Shown: positions 9,661-19,420 of the stretch, piece after piece
Numbering within the stretch: position 1 is the first letter of the stretch
Layout of the letters: each line of letters starts with the position of its first letter
Assembly (NCBI RefSeq): GCF_003217295.1
Contig: NZ_QJTJ01000010.1
Span: forward strand, 41,400 to 105,399
DNA from: Ureibacillus chungkukjangi
GTDB taxonomy: Bacteria; Bacillota; Bacilli; Bacillales_A; Planococcaceae
DNA: 64,000 bases
Reading direction: 5' to 3'
Program-made: the position numbers and the translations under genes
Notes under the pieces: model-generated
The model's input: only the letters and a program-made list of their open reading frames with translations
What the model was told of the DNA's origin: nothing
Database searches by the model: none

Positions 9661-9847
9661 AATACAATTTTAAAATAAAACCATATTAGTAATAATTTTA
9701 GTTAAACCAGGCAAATCAAACCTCCACCATACTCTGAGTATTCCAAAATCAATCCCAATTGAGCTCAACCACCTCACACTAATCCCTCAATTTTGTCCAT
9801 TCTTAGTCATATATATAAAGTACATCTTTTATCCCACAGCGAATTCG

Positions 9848-9877
9848 TTGAGTTCCCGAATTTCATTCCTATAGAAT
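9848..9877 (+). promoter_or_regulatory. Probable promoter of the NO synthase gene
   Basis: TTGAGT (9848-9853), an 18-bp spacer and TAGAAT (9872-9877) give a sigma-A-like promoter just before the ribosome binding site. Confidence 0.45.
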
Positions 9878-9898
9878 AGAGGTATGGAGGAACTAACC

Positions 9899-10975
9899 AT
9901 GACATTATTACACGAGCAAAATGATAAACAACAAAAAGAAACGATTGAGTTTTTAACTTTATATAAGAATGAAAACGCTTTACCTGATCAATGGCTGAGC
10001 GATCGATTAGATGAAGTCGCAAAAACGGGAGAGTACACTCCAACGACTGAGGAATTAACCTTTGGAGCTTGGGTTGCTTGGCGAAATAGTAACCGATGTA
10101 TCGGGCGGCTTTTTTGGAATTCGCTAAAGGTATTTGATGAGCGTCATTTAGAAACTGCCGATGAAATATATGAAGCACTTTTACGACATATTGCTTTCGC
10201 AACAAATGGCGGTAAGATTCGCCCAACCATCACAGTTTTTAAGCCGAACTCAGTTAGAATCTGGAATTATCAATTGATTCGCTATGCGGGCTATGAAACT
10301 GAGAAAGGGATTATTGGTGACCCTGATTCTATAGAACTTACACGAATATGTGAGGAACTTGGTTGGAAAGGGGAGCGAACACCCTTTGATGTATTGCCGT
10401 TAGTAATTCAAATGGGACAGAACGAGCCAACACTATTTGAAATACCGAAAGAACATATACTAGAAGTGGCAATCCGCCATCCACACTATGAGGAACTGTC
10501 ACAGTTGAATCTAAAATGGTATGGAGTGCCAATGGTTTCGAATATGAAGCTGAGCGTCGGCGGGATAGAGTATAATGCGGCACCATTTAATGGCTGGTAT
10601 ATGGGAACTGAAATTGGAGCGCGGAATTTAGCGGACACAAATCGTTATAATTTATTGCCAGCGGTGGCGCAAATTATAGGGCTTGATACAAAATCGAATA
10701 TTACACTTTGGAAGGACCGAGCTCTTGTTGAGTTAAATCTGGCTGTCCTTCATTCCTTTAAAGAGGATGGGGTTAGTATTGTCGATCATCACACGGCAGC
10801 ACAGCAGTTCAAGCTATTTGAACAACAAGAGGTAGATGCAGAGCGTCAGGTAACAGGAAATTGGACGTGGTTAATTCCACCGGTTTCCCCGGCGACTACA
10901 CATATTTTCCACAAACCGATTGAGAACCTTATAAAAAAACCGAACTACTTTTATCAAAAAAGTCCTTTTAAATAA
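9899..10975 (+). CDS. nos: Bacterial nitric oxide synthase, oxygenase domain
   Basis: The 358-aa protein is a stand-alone oxygenase domain that oxidises L-arginine to citrulline and nitric oxide, using a cellular reductase. The haem-ligand Cys67 is in [13 protein letters not shown], and the arginine-binding Glu238 is in [24 protein letters not shown] is also typical. Length equals that of Bacillus and Staphylococcus enzymes. GGAGGAA (9887-9892) is best placed for the ATG at 9899; the ATG at 9884 is part of that site. NO from such enzymes protects against oxidative stress, so placement beside katA is suggestive, but the two are not co-transcribed. Confidence 0.96.
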   Translation: MTLLHEQNDKQQKETIEFLTLYKNENALPDQWLSDRLDEVAKTGEYTPTTEELTFGAWVAWRNSNRCIGRLFWNSLKVFDERHLETADEIYEALLRHIAFATNGGKIRPTITVFKPNSVRIWNYQLIRYAGYETEKGIIGDPDSIELTRICEELGWKGERTPFDVLPLVIQMGQNEPTLFEIPKEHILEVAIRHPHYEELSQLNLKWYGVPMVSNMKLSVGGIEYNAAPFNGWYMGTEIGARNLADTNRYNLLPAVAQIIGLDTKSNITLWKDRALVELNLAVLHSFKEDGVSIVDHHTAAQQFKLFEQQEVDAERQVTGNWTWLIPPVSPATTHIFHKPIENLIKKPNYFYQKSPFK

Positions 10976-10977
10976 AC

Positions 10978-11013
10978 AAAAGGAGCTCCTCCAAACCGAG
11001 AAGCTCCTTTTTG
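10978..11013 (+). terminator. Terminator after nos
   Basis: aaaaggagct and agctcctttt form a 10-bp stem followed by Ts. Confidence 0.7.
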
Positions 11014-11037
11014 CATACCGCATTCACATGATTTGAA

Positions 11038-11595
11038 CTAGCGTTTTTTCAAAATCATATCAATTAATTCATCGCGGTCGATTAAATAGACATCGTTTGA
11101 CTCGGCCAGTTTTTCGGCCTGTCTAGTGAAATAGCTGTTTGTCACAACCCAGCCCTGAGTTGCCTCGTACATCTTGAGGGCACCGATGATTTCCTGAACG
11201 GCTTTTACCCCAACATTTCCAGAATAGCGTTTTGCCTGAACTGCGATAATATCGTCACGGTCTTCTAAAATCAAATCAGCTCCATAATCTCCAGAAGCCT
11301 TCGTATAGGAAACGTCATAGCCGCGTTTATCAAAAAGGTGACCTAAGAATTCTTCAAACTCTTCACCTGTCATTTCATCAATTTCTCTTATACCCGCTCT
11401 TCTTAAACGGGCAGAGCCTCTTGTGCTTAGCCAAATTTTAAAAATGAGCAGCAGGAAAAGGAAAACAACCATTGCAACAATGGCACCATTCATGTTCCCT
11501 GTATAATGCCAGCCAAAATAACCAACAGAAAGCAGTCCGAGTATAGGAATTAATCGAATTCGTGATTTTTTTTCTTCTTTGTTCTTTCCCAACAA
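11038..11595 (-). CDS. Membrane-anchored Mrr-type nuclease-fold protein
   Basis: The product has two N-terminal hydrophobic segments (LIPILGLLSVGYFGWHY and AIVAMVVFLFLLLIFKIWL), then an Mrr/RecB-like restriction-endonuclease fold. The core is GYDVSYTKASGDYGADLIL with the metal Asp, then IIAVQAKRY, the Q-x-K variant usual in Mrr relatives. These proteins cleave DNA in some systems; membrane anchoring suggests action on incoming DNA, which is inference. A TTG at 11595, six bases after AAAGGGG, is the likely start. An ATG at 11637 sits on an extended -10 element (TGCTATAAT), so it would lie upstream of transcription. Confidence 0.75.
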   Translation of the reverse strand: MLGKNKEEKKSRIRLIPILGLLSVGYFGWHYTGNMNGAIVAMVVFLFLLLIFKIWLSTRGSARLRRAGIREIDEMTGEEFEEFLGHLFDKRGYDVSYTKASGDYGADLILEDRDDIIAVQAKRYSGNVGVKAVQEIIGALKMYEATQGWVVTNSYFTRQAEKLAESNDVYLIDRDELIDMILKKR

Positions 11596-11673
11596 GGTAA
11601 ACCCCTTTTGCGTACAATTTATAATATTATAGCACAAAAAGGGTACATATGTTTGCTTTTAAACCTTCAATAA

Positions 11674-12888
11674 TTATAAATACCGATCTTTAGCACTTAC
11701 GAAGGCAGTAAAGAATAAAATTATCGCGGATATGATAAACAAAATATTCGGTGTGTTCCAGCTTCCTGTCGTGTCATGTAAGAGTCCGAACAATACAGGA
11801 CCAGCTGCAGCAAGCAAATAACCGATTGATTGAGCAAATCCAGAAATTTGAGCTGCTTCGTATGCAGTCTTTGTACGAAGTGTAAAGAGCATCATAATTA
11901 TCCCGAATGAGGCTCCCGCCGCTAAGCCAATGCAAATCATCCAAACTGCAGTAAAATCCGTAAGTCCTAACAGTAATCCACTAAAACCAATGATATAGAG
12001 TGCTGTAAACATATACACGATTGGGCGTTGAGAACGTAGCTTTTCGGCAATAATCGGAATAAGAAACGTCATTGGGATTTGAGCCATTTGCATCATGGAG
12101 GTCAACCAACCAGCCTTGTCTGCACTATAGCCTTGTGAAACCAAAATTTCTGGCACCCATGAGATGGAACAATAAAATAATAGAGACTGGAATCCCATTG
12201 AAATTGCGATAGCCCATGCTAAAGGCTTTTTCCAAATTTTTATCTCTGGTACATCAGTTGTACTGTTTGAAAGTGTAGCTAAATTCACCTTCTCACCACG
12301 TAGAAGTGGCGTCCAAACGACTAATGTGATGAGGGTTAAGATAACCGATACACAAAGAGCACCCTGCCAGCCCCAAGCAGTATTTGTGGCAATTGGATTA
12401 CTAATTCCAACGGCTATTGCTGCCGAGATATTCATTGATACTGTGTAAATACCGGTTAATAATCCAATTTGTAATGGATACTTTAGTTTAAAAAAGCTTG
12501 GGACTAAGACATTGCCGAAAGAAATAGCAACGCCAATTAAAGCCGTTCCGAAAATTAACAATGATGTTGTTCCAAGTGAACGTAAAATAATTCCTATCGT
12601 CAGTAAAATAACCGAATAAAATAAAGTCTTTTCTATGCCAATTCTTCGAGAAATGCGCGGTGCAAATGGTGATACGACCGCAAATGCAAGTAAAGGTATG
12701 GTAGTCAAAAATCCTGCAAGGACATTAGAAATTCCAAGTCCATCGCGAATAGAAGAAATAACAGCTCCTACTCCTGTTAACGGTGTTCTAAGTGTGCTAG
12801 CTAAGAAAATAATCGCAATAACGAAAAGTAATGTAGAGGATGTAATGGGCAGCCTCTTACTTTTATGAGTGGCATTTGTAGTAGTCAT
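11674..12888 (-). CDS. MFS transporter, CynX/NimT (cyanate permease-like) family
   Basis: The 404-aa protein has 12 predicted transmembrane helices. The N-terminal LASTLRTPLTGVGAVISSIRD is typical of the CynX/NimT group, some members of which handle cyanate or nitroimidazole. The substrate here is unknown; no cyanase gene is in the window. GGAGGAGAAAAATG sets the start. The nuclease-fold gene follows 78 bases downstream on the same strand but has its own extended -10 promoter. Confidence 0.8.
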   Translation of the reverse strand: MTTTNATHKSKRLPITSSTLLFVIAIIFLASTLRTPLTGVGAVISSIRDGLGISNVLAGFLTTIPLLAFAVVSPFAPRISRRIGIEKTLFYSVILLTIGIILRSLGTTSLLIFGTALIGVAISFGNVLVPSFFKLKYPLQIGLLTGIYTVSMNISAAIAVGISNPIATNTAWGWQGALCVSVILTLITLVVWTPLLRGEKVNLATLSNSTTDVPEIKIWKKPLAWAIAISMGFQSLLFYCSISWVPEILVSQGYSADKAGWLTSMMQMAQIPMTFLIPIIAEKLRSQRPIVYMFTALYIIGFSGLLLGLTDFTAVWMICIGLAAGASFGIIMMLFTLRTKTAYEAAQISGFAQSIGYLLAAAGPVLFGLLHDTTGSWNTPNILFIISAIILFFTAFVSAKDRYL

Positions 12889-13103
12889 TTTTCTCCTCCA
12901 TCTAATGTATGTGAAAATTCTACAAATTAAAAAATAGAATTTTTCGTGTTAAACTATTATTTAAACCAACTTCTATCTTACATCTATATGTAACTTTGGG
13001 ATAGTGGTGATTTCAATAAAATCACATAGGCTTCGATGTATGTATGCCTGCTTTTATTTTAAAAAATCAGGTAAACTTTCATAGAAAAACGTATGCCATA
13101 AGG

Positions 13104-13240
13104 TGTTAACTTTATGCTCTTTGATAAGTATCTAGGAGATAAAAACATGTAACCTTCCAAGGCACTTCTAACACTAAAGTAGTGTCCATTTACACATTTA
13201 AGTTAACATACCATCGCATTTGTGATGGTTTTTATTTTTT
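13104..13240 (+). promoter_or_regulatory. Riboswitch-like leader with terminator upstream of the LysP-like permease
   Basis: tgttaactt (13104-13112) pairs perfectly with aagttaaca (13200-13208), closing a domain of about 87 nt. It contains a small hairpin acacta-aag-tagtgt and a start-stop codon pair (AGGAGAT, then ATGTAA at 13148). One base later begins the terminator accatcgca/tgtgatggt (13210-13229) with a T run. The permease start is about 70 bases further on. It does not match the lysine, T-box, purine, SAM or glycine riboswitch cores that I know. The rest of the 423-bp gap shows nothing else. Confidence 0.45.
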
Positions 13241-13311
13241 CAGGGTATATGTTTCTGTTGGAAAGATTGGACATACTAAAACTGAGTGTATTTTAAAGGA
13301 GATTTTTTTGC

Positions 13312-14766
13312 ATGAGTGACAAAAATAGTAATAATAATCAACCCGAGCTAAAAAGGGGCTTAAAAAGTCGTCATATTGCGATGATTTCTCTTGGCGGAAC
13401 AATCGGGACAGGCTTATTTTTAGCTAGTGGTGCGTCCATTGCACAGGCTGGACCAGGTGGTGCTCTTGTTGCATACGGAGTAATTGGGATTATGGTCTAT
13501 TTCCTTATGACAAGTCTTGGGGAAATGGCAGCTCACATGCCAACATCAGGGTCATTTAGTACATATGCAACAAAATTCGTAGACCCTGCCTTTGGATTCG
13601 CAATGGGGTGGAATTATTGGTATAACTGGGCAATCACAATTGCCGCAGAAATTGCCGCAGTATCGCTTATTATGAAATATTGGTTCCCTGATAGCTCTTC
13701 CGCAATTTGGACAGTATTATTTATTGTTGTTGTATTAACATTTAACCTATTATCTGTAAAAGCCTATGGGGAAAGTGAATATTGGTTTGCGATGATTAAG
13801 GTAGCAACGGTAGTTATTTTTATCATTGTTTCCTTCTTAATGATTTTCGGGATTTTAAGAGGGCATGATCCAATTGGATTTGAAAACTTCTTTGTAGGAG
13901 ATGCTCCATTTAATGGTGGATTCCTTGCGATTTTCGGTATTTTCCTGGCAGCAGGTTTTTCGTTCCAAGGAACAGAATTATTAGGGATTACAGCAGGGGA
14001 AACAGATGACCCGGGGAAAAACATCCCAAAAGCTGTTCGCTCCGTATTTTGGCGTATTCTGTTATTTTACATTTTAGCTATTTTAGCAATTGGCTTATTA
14101 ATTCCATACACAGATTCAAGATTATTATCTGAAGATATTGCGGTTTCACCGTTTACTTTAGTATTTGATAAATTGGGAATTGCAGTTGCTGCATCTGTGA
14201 TGAATGCCATTATTTTAACGGCGATGCTTTCTGCAGGGAACTCTGGACTTTATGCATCATCTCGTATGCTTTGGCAGCTGGCGGTAGATGGCAAGGCGCC
14301 AAAAATCTTTGCGAAACTGTCTAAACGAGGAATTCCAGTCTATGCATTGCTTGCAACATTGGCTGTGGGATGTCTTGCGTTTTTGTCGTCCTTCTTTGGT
14401 GATGGAGTCGTATATATGTGGCTATTAAATGCATCCGGTTTATCAGGCTTTATAGCATGGGTTGGGATTGCAATCAGTCATTATCGTTTCCGTAAAGCGT
14501 ACTTGTTACAAGGGCATGATATTAACCTGCTTCCATATAAAGCGAGATTTTATCCATTCGGGCCATTATTTGCGTTAATCGTCTGTATCATTGTAATTGT
14601 TGGGCAAAACTATACAGCATTTTCTCTGGATTCAATCGATTGGTATGGAGTAGCCGTTTCATATATTGGGATTCCACTCTTTATCGCTCTATGGTTAGGC
14701 TATAAAATCAAGCATAAAACTAAAATTGTACCTTTAGAAGAGTGCGATGTTGAAACACATAGATAG
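13312..14766 (+). CDS. Amino-acid permease, LysP-like (APC family)
   Basis: The 484-aa protein has 12 transmembrane helices. RGLKSRHIAMISLGGTIGTGLF and GPGGALVAYGVIGIMVYFLMTSLGEMA are diagnostic of the amino-acid/polyamine/organocation family, and GWNYWYNWAITIAAE is very close to E. coli LysP. Lysine or another basic amino acid is therefore the likely substrate, taken up with protons. AAAGGAG precedes the ATG at 13312. It is monocistronic, with a structured leader and a terminator in front and a terminator behind, which points to control by transcript attenuation. Confidence 0.85.
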   Translation: MSDKNSNNNQPELKRGLKSRHIAMISLGGTIGTGLFLASGASIAQAGPGGALVAYGVIGIMVYFLMTSLGEMAAHMPTSGSFSTYATKFVDPAFGFAMGWNYWYNWAITIAAEIAAVSLIMKYWFPDSSSAIWTVLFIVVVLTFNLLSVKAYGESEYWFAMIKVATVVIFIIVSFLMIFGILRGHDPIGFENFFVGDAPFNGGFLAIFGIFLAAGFSFQGTELLGITAGETDDPGKNIPKAVRSVFWRILLFYILAILAIGLLIPYTDSRLLSEDIAVSPFTLVFDKLGIAVAASVMNAIILTAMLSAGNSGLYASSRMLWQLAVDGKAPKIFAKLSKRGIPVYALLATLAVGCLAFLSSFFGDGVVYMWLLNASGLSGFIAWVGIAISHYRFRKAYLLQGHDINLLPYKARFYPFGPLFALIVCIIVIVGQNYTAFSLDSIDWYGVAVSYIGIPLFIALWLGYKIKHKTKIVPLEECDVETHR

Positions 14767-14770
14767 TACT

Positions 14771-14815
14771 AAATCGGTAAAATTCAGCATAATGAGTTTT
14801 ACCGATTTTTTTTAT
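14771..14815 (+). terminator. Terminator after the LysP-like permease gene
   Basis: aaatcggtaaaa and ttttaccgattt form a 12-bp stem followed by a long T run. Confidence 0.8.
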
Positions 14816-14880
14816 TTTTGAAAGCTGTCCTTGCTATAATGGACATAGATAAAGTACGAAAGATAAAGGGAGTAGTGAAA

Positions 14881-15567
14881 ATGGCAGTTTCAGCGGGCTT
14901 TTTGAAAAAAATTGAGCGATGGATAATAGATGAACATTCAGGGGAAATTTTATATTTACCTTTTCAAACACTCGGCAACCCATATAAAGCTAGGGTAATA
15001 CTCGTGGGAGCAAATCCAGAGCCATTGTTGGAGGTAGATGCATCTGATTCTCAAATTTTGTCGGAAACATTAGTGGATTCAGCTTTATTCAGTGATCTGT
15101 TTCAAGATGAAATTGCTGAAGCCTCTCGAGAATACAAGGGATCATTACATTTTGCCTCCTGGGTAAATGAAAATTTAAGAGAACAGGTCGTCCTTTCAAG
15201 TCTTAACGGTCTTAATCTAGAAAATGAAAATTTAAAGCAGTTAAAAAAGGGGAAGGATCCTCTGTACTTGAGGGGGTTTGAAATTTTCAAAGAAGTAATC
15301 AATGAATTTGAACCGGAATTTTTAGTCATTCAGGGATCTGCAGCATACAAACTCTTTTTGGAGCAGTACAAGGAGCAATTGATAGATATTGAAGTAGATA
15401 ACATCTCTGCGTCAGTTCAGACTTTGGAAAATAGTGGAGTAATAGCGAAATTACCCCTAAAGAATGGTCGTAATGTGAATATCTTAGTTTGTAGAAGTAT
15501 GGGGGCCTTCGGTAAGGAAGGAAAAACTTTTGGGGAGTTTAAAGAAAAATTAACTCAACTATTGTGA
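14881..15567 (+). CDS. Unknown protein with a possible uracil-DNA-glycosylase-like fold
   Basis: The 228-aa product has ARVILVGANPEP near the N-terminus and FEPEFLVIQGSAAYKLF later. These resemble the GxNP loop and the central strand of the uracil-DNA glycosylase superfamily, but I cannot see a confident catalytic motif, so function is left open. AAAGGGAG (14866-14873) marks the ATG at 14881. The in-frame TTG at 14818 lies upstream of an extended -10 (TTGCTATAAT, 14831-14840) and cannot be the start if that promoter is used. It is monocistronic. Confidence 0.55.
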   Translation: MAVSAGFLKKIERWIIDEHSGEILYLPFQTLGNPYKARVILVGANPEPLLEVDASDSQILSETLVDSALFSDLFQDEIAEASREYKGSLHFASWVNENLREQVVLSSLNGLNLENENLKQLKKGKDPLYLRGFEIFKEVINEFEPEFLVIQGSAAYKLFLEQYKEQLIDIEVDNISASVQTLENSGVIAKLPLKNGRNVNILVCRSMGAFGKEGKTFGEFKEKLTQLL

Positions 15568-15683
15568 TATCCTATATGAATTATGATAGTTATTGGAAAT
15601 AAACACGAACGTTAACCTTGATATTTTTTAAATAAATAGCTAATTTCCGAATAATTAGAATCGTTTTATTATTTGGTATGTTA

Positions 15684-15712
15684 TTGCAAACAAATCCATC
15701 ACTGTTTATAAT
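15684..15712 (+). promoter_or_regulatory. Promoter of xpt-pbuX
   Basis: TTGCAA (15684-15689), a 17-bp spacer and TATAAT (15707-15712) lie just upstream of the purine riboswitch. Confidence 0.65.
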
Positions 15713-15766
15713 GAGGACATTCTTAACGAAAACTTAACATTTCGCTGTTAACAACAGCTTTTATAT

Positions 15767-15838
15767 TCACTCATATAATAGCGAGAATATGGCTCGCAAG
15801 TTTCTACCGACTTACCGTAAATAAGTCGACTATGAGAG
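15767..15838 (+). ncRNA. Guanine-type purine riboswitch aptamer
   Basis: The sequence holds the conserved purine core: CTCATATAAT at P1, GAATATGG, GTTTCTACCG, ACCGTAAAT and CGACTATGAG. C rather than T in GACTATG corresponds to position 74 and selects guanine or hypoxanthine over adenine. It sits upstream of xpt-pbuX, and ligand binding should favour the terminator at 15907-15957. Confidence 0.95.
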
Positions 15839-15906
15839 AAACAATGTTTAGAAACGAATGTCCGTTGTTCTATAGGTTATTTCGTATTCTATTAACTTTC
15901 GAACGC

Positions 15907-16570
<664 letters not shown>

Positions 16571-16613
16571 TTAACTAACATCTAAGGCAGCATATTAGGA
16601 GGATATTGTTCAC

Positions 16614-17915
16614 ATGAATAATGTAAAAGCAACGACACTTGGTATTCAACACTTACTTGCGATGTATGCAGGCGCCATATTAGTTCCATTGATTATTGGT
16701 GGTGCTTTAGGGTTCGATGCAACGCAAATGACGTATTTAGTAGCCATTGATATTATGATGTGTGGTATTGCAACACTTCTACAGGTAATGAGAGGAAAAG
16801 CATTTGGTATTGGTTTACCTGTAGTATTAGGATGTACCTTTACAGCAGTTACTCCAATTATTGCAATTGGTTCTGAAAAGGGAATTGGTGCAATTTATGG
16901 TGCCATTATTGTTTCTGGACTTATCGTTGTTTTAATTTCTGGATTCTTCGGGAAATTGGTTAGATTTTTCCCACCAATCGTAACAGGCTCTGTTGTAACA
17001 ATTATCGGAATTTCACTTATTCCAGTAGCAGTGAACAACATGGGCGGTGGACAAGGTGCAGAGGATTTTGGTTCTGCTATTAATGTATCCTTAGCTATGA
17101 TTACACTTGCTTTAATTCTAGTAATCTATCGTTTTACAACTGGATTTACTCGTGCTATTTCAATTTTACTTGGGTTAGTTATTGGTACAGTAATTGCTGT
17201 TTTCTTTGGAAAAGTAGACTTTTCACCAGTGTCAGAGGCTTCCTGGTTACATATGGTTCAACCGTTCTATTTTGGCACACCAACATTTGATTTTGGGGCA
17301 ATACTTACAATGACACTAGTAGCTATGGTTTCGTTAGTAGAGTCAACGGGGGTATATCATGCTCTAAGTGATATTACGAAAAAGCCAATCGAATCGAAGG
17401 ATTTATCTCGTGGTTATCGTTCTGAAGGGTTAGCTTCAATTATTGGTGGTATCTTTAATGCTTTCCCGTACACAACGTTCTCACAAAATGTAGGGCTAGT
17501 TAAAATGTCAGGTGTAAAAGAGCGTAAAGTCATTTTTATTACAGGTGGTTTGTTAGTTGCACTTGGCTTCTTACCCAAAGTTGCGGCTTTAACAACAATT
17601 ATTCCAACGGCAGTACTTGGTGGAGCAATGCTTGCAATGTTCGGTATGGTCGTAACACAAGGAATTACGATGCTTGCTCCTGAAATCATGCGTTCTTCTG
17701 AAAACGCAATGATTGCTGCAATTGCGGTTGGTTTAGGTGCAGGAGTAGTATTCGTTCCAAATATTTTCGCAGTATTGCCAGAATGGATTTCTGTATTAAC
17801 TTCAAACGGTATTGTATGTGGATCTGTAACGGCGATTGTGTTAAATATATTGTTCAACATTATTGGTTCGAAAAAAGTAGATGCTTTGCATACCCAGCCA
17901 ATAGAGGCAAAATAA
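16614..17915 (+). CDS. pbuX: Xanthine permease (NCS2 family)
   Basis: The 433-aa integral membrane protein imports xanthine with protons. It starts LGIQHLLAMYAGAILVPLIIGGALG, typical of nucleobase:cation symporter-2, and shows TTFSQNVGLVKMSGV and related family motifs with about 14 hydrophobic segments. TAGGAGG lies about 11 bases before the ATG. It is co-transcribed with xpt, and a bidirectional terminator follows. Confidence 0.95.
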   Translation: MNNVKATTLGIQHLLAMYAGAILVPLIIGGALGFDATQMTYLVAIDIMMCGIATLLQVMRGKAFGIGLPVVLGCTFTAVTPIIAIGSEKGIGAIYGAIIVSGLIVVLISGFFGKLVRFFPPIVTGSVVTIIGISLIPVAVNNMGGGQGAEDFGSAINVSLAMITLALILVIYRFTTGFTRAISILLGLVIGTVIAVFFGKVDFSPVSEASWLHMVQPFYFGTPTFDFGAILTMTLVAMVSLVESTGVYHALSDITKKPIESKDLSRGYRSEGLASIIGGIFNAFPYTTFSQNVGLVKMSGVKERKVIFITGGLLVALGFLPKVAALTTIIPTAVLGGAMLAMFGMVVTQGITMLAPEIMRSSENAMIAAIAVGLGAGVVFVPNIFAVLPEWISVLTSNGIVCGSVTAIVLNILFNIIGSKKVDALHTQPIEAK

Positions 17916-17919
17916 AAAA

Positions 17920-17966
17920 TAGGGAAACTCAGGAGGTCATTTACGACAACTGAGTTTCCCTTTTTA
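17920..17966. terminator. Bidirectional terminator after pbuX
   Basis: agggaaactcag and ctgagtttccct form a 12-bp stem with A and T runs, serving pbuX and the convergent sugar-kinase gene. Confidence 0.8.
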
Positions 17967-18905
17967 TATGTCTTCAATAGTAGGTAAAGCGGTAATAGCA
18001 CCAATCTTTTCACAAACCTTTGCGGCAACCTTATTACTAAAGTGAACGATGTTTTGCCATTCTAGGAAGCTTAATGATTGGGGATTCTCCAATTTACCGA
18101 GCTGGAAAAGCGTTGCCCCTACAAATGCATCACCAGCACCGGTTGTATCCACTGCTTGTATCGGGATACTAGGGACAGTTGCTGAATTTTCTTCAAAGGA
18201 AAGGTAAGTGCCAGCTTTTCCAAGGGTAACAGCAATACATTTGGCACCAATGGCATGAAGCTCAGAAACAGCTTTCGTAATATCGGATTTGTTGGTTAAA
18301 AGAGTCAGCTCCTCGTCACTTACCTTTAAAAAATCACATTTTGCAATCAAATCACGGGCCAATTTAACGAATTCAGCCTCTTGCCCTTTCCATAAATCGG
18401 ATCGGAAATTTGGATCAAAGGAAATATAACAATCATTGTCTTTAGCCGCATCAAGTAATTTCGTATAAGTTTGTTGCAAAGCACCCGGAAGAAGGGCAGT
18501 AGCAGAACCGAAATGTACGAGTTTCATAGTATCGAATAGGTTTTTTGGAACTTCATTGAGCGATAAAAATGCATCCGCGCCTCGATTAAAGATAAAGTCA
18601 CGTTGACCATCCTCCTGTAAAGAAACGAATGCCAATGTTGTGGGATGAGTGTCATCTTTGAACAAAAGTGTTGTATTTACGTTTAGATGCTCTAATGTTT
18701 TTTGGAGATAGTCGCCAAAGGAATCATTCCCGACTTTCCCGCAAAAATGAGCTTCTCCTCCAAGCTTCGCAATCGCCGCACTGACATTTGCAGGCGCACC
18801 GCCAGCTTGTTTCGTAAATGAAACACTATCTACTAGATTGGCATTACGATCAGTACTAAAAAAATCTATTAAAAGTTCTCCAACACATAAAATTGGCTGA
18901 TTCAT
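17964..18905 (-). CDS. PfkB-family sugar kinase, fructokinase-like
   Basis: The 313-aa protein phosphorylates a sugar at the expense of ATP. The PfkB signatures are GGAPANVSAAIAKLGG near residue 35 and DTTGAGDAFVG near residue 250, with the catalytic Asp in GAGD. The N-terminus ILCVGELLIDFFS matches bacterial fructokinases; ribokinase- or KDG-kinase-like use cannot be excluded. AAAGGAG lies before the ATG at 18905, so the longer frame to 18965 is not used. No sugar transporter or hydrolase neighbours it. Confidence 0.85.
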   Translation of the reverse strand: MNQPILCVGELLIDFFSTDRNANLVDSVSFTKQAGGAPANVSAAIAKLGGEAHFCGKVGNDSFGDYLQKTLEHLNVNTTLLFKDDTHPTTLAFVSLQEDGQRDFIFNRGADAFLSLNEVPKNLFDTMKLVHFGSATALLPGALQQTYTKLLDAAKDNDCYISFDPNFRSDLWKGQEAEFVKLARDLIAKCDFLKVSDEELTLLTNKSDITKAVSELHAIGAKCIAVTLGKAGTYLSFEENSATVPSIPIQAVDTTGAGDAFVGATLFQLGKLENPQSLSFLEWQNIVHFSNKVAAKVCEKIGAITALPTIEDI

Positions 18906-19005
18906 TATAAGAACTCCTTTCCGGTTACGAGAGTTTAGTTTCATTATAAAGGTATTGGAGTGCAAATGAAGTAAGAAGTGCTGTTTTAGAGAAAATCGGA
19001 TGTAA

Positions 19006-19300
19006 GATATGTTAGATAAGTATTATGAAGTGCATGGGGTGCCAAAAGTGTGCCGGTGATGCAGTTCATAAGCGGGATGAAGTGCATTGTGAGTGAAAAG
19101 TGTGCTGGAGATGCAGTTCATAAGGTGGTTGAAATGCATCGTGAGGCAAAAGTGTGCTGGAGATGCCGTTCATAAGCTGAATGAAGTGCATCGCGAGTCA
19201 AAAAAGCACCAGTGATGCCGTTCATAAGCCGGATGAAGTACATACCGAATCAAATTCCCATCAGAGATTGCATTTCATCCGCCAAATCAAACACTTCAAA
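19006..19300. repeat. 52-bp tandem palindromic array, locus B
   Basis: TTCAT cores start at 19065, 19117, 19169 and 19221, exactly 52 bp apart, with a fifth decayed copy at 19274 and a degenerate unit before the first. Units read GATGC(A/C)GTTCAT-N7-ATGAA-GTGCAT, then a spacer GTGAGTGAAAAGTGTGCTGG. The core and period match locus A, but the arms differ. It fills the 515-bp gap between the kinase gene and fumC. Confidence 0.85.
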
Positions 19301-19361
19301 GTCTAACCACGCACTCTCCCGAATACTACTTTAACCTCCTAAAACCGCTAGATTCCCAAAT

Positions 19362-19404
19362 ACAAAAAACCAGGGAGAAAAACATTATGTTTTTCTGCCT
19401 GGTT
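19362..19404 (-). terminator. Terminator of fumC
   Basis: On the minus strand aaccaggcagaaaaac pairs with gtttttctccctggtt, followed by a T run. Confidence 0.8.
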
Positions 19405-19420
19405 AACCCCATCACCCCTA

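Noticed and set aside
13020..13310. Lysine riboswitch or T-box before the LysP-like gene
   Set aside because: I find neither the AGAGGTGC-type lysine core nor the T-box GGGTGGNACCGCG sequence; only the overall leader-terminator architecture is riboswitch-like.
14818..14880. Upstream TTG start for the 14.9-kb gene
   Set aside because: It lies before an extended -10 promoter element, so it would not be transcribed; ATG 14881 has a proper ribosome site.
17414..18028. Minus-strand frame overlapping pbuX
   Set aside because: It spans the pbuX coding region and the bidirectional terminator, and carries no start signal.
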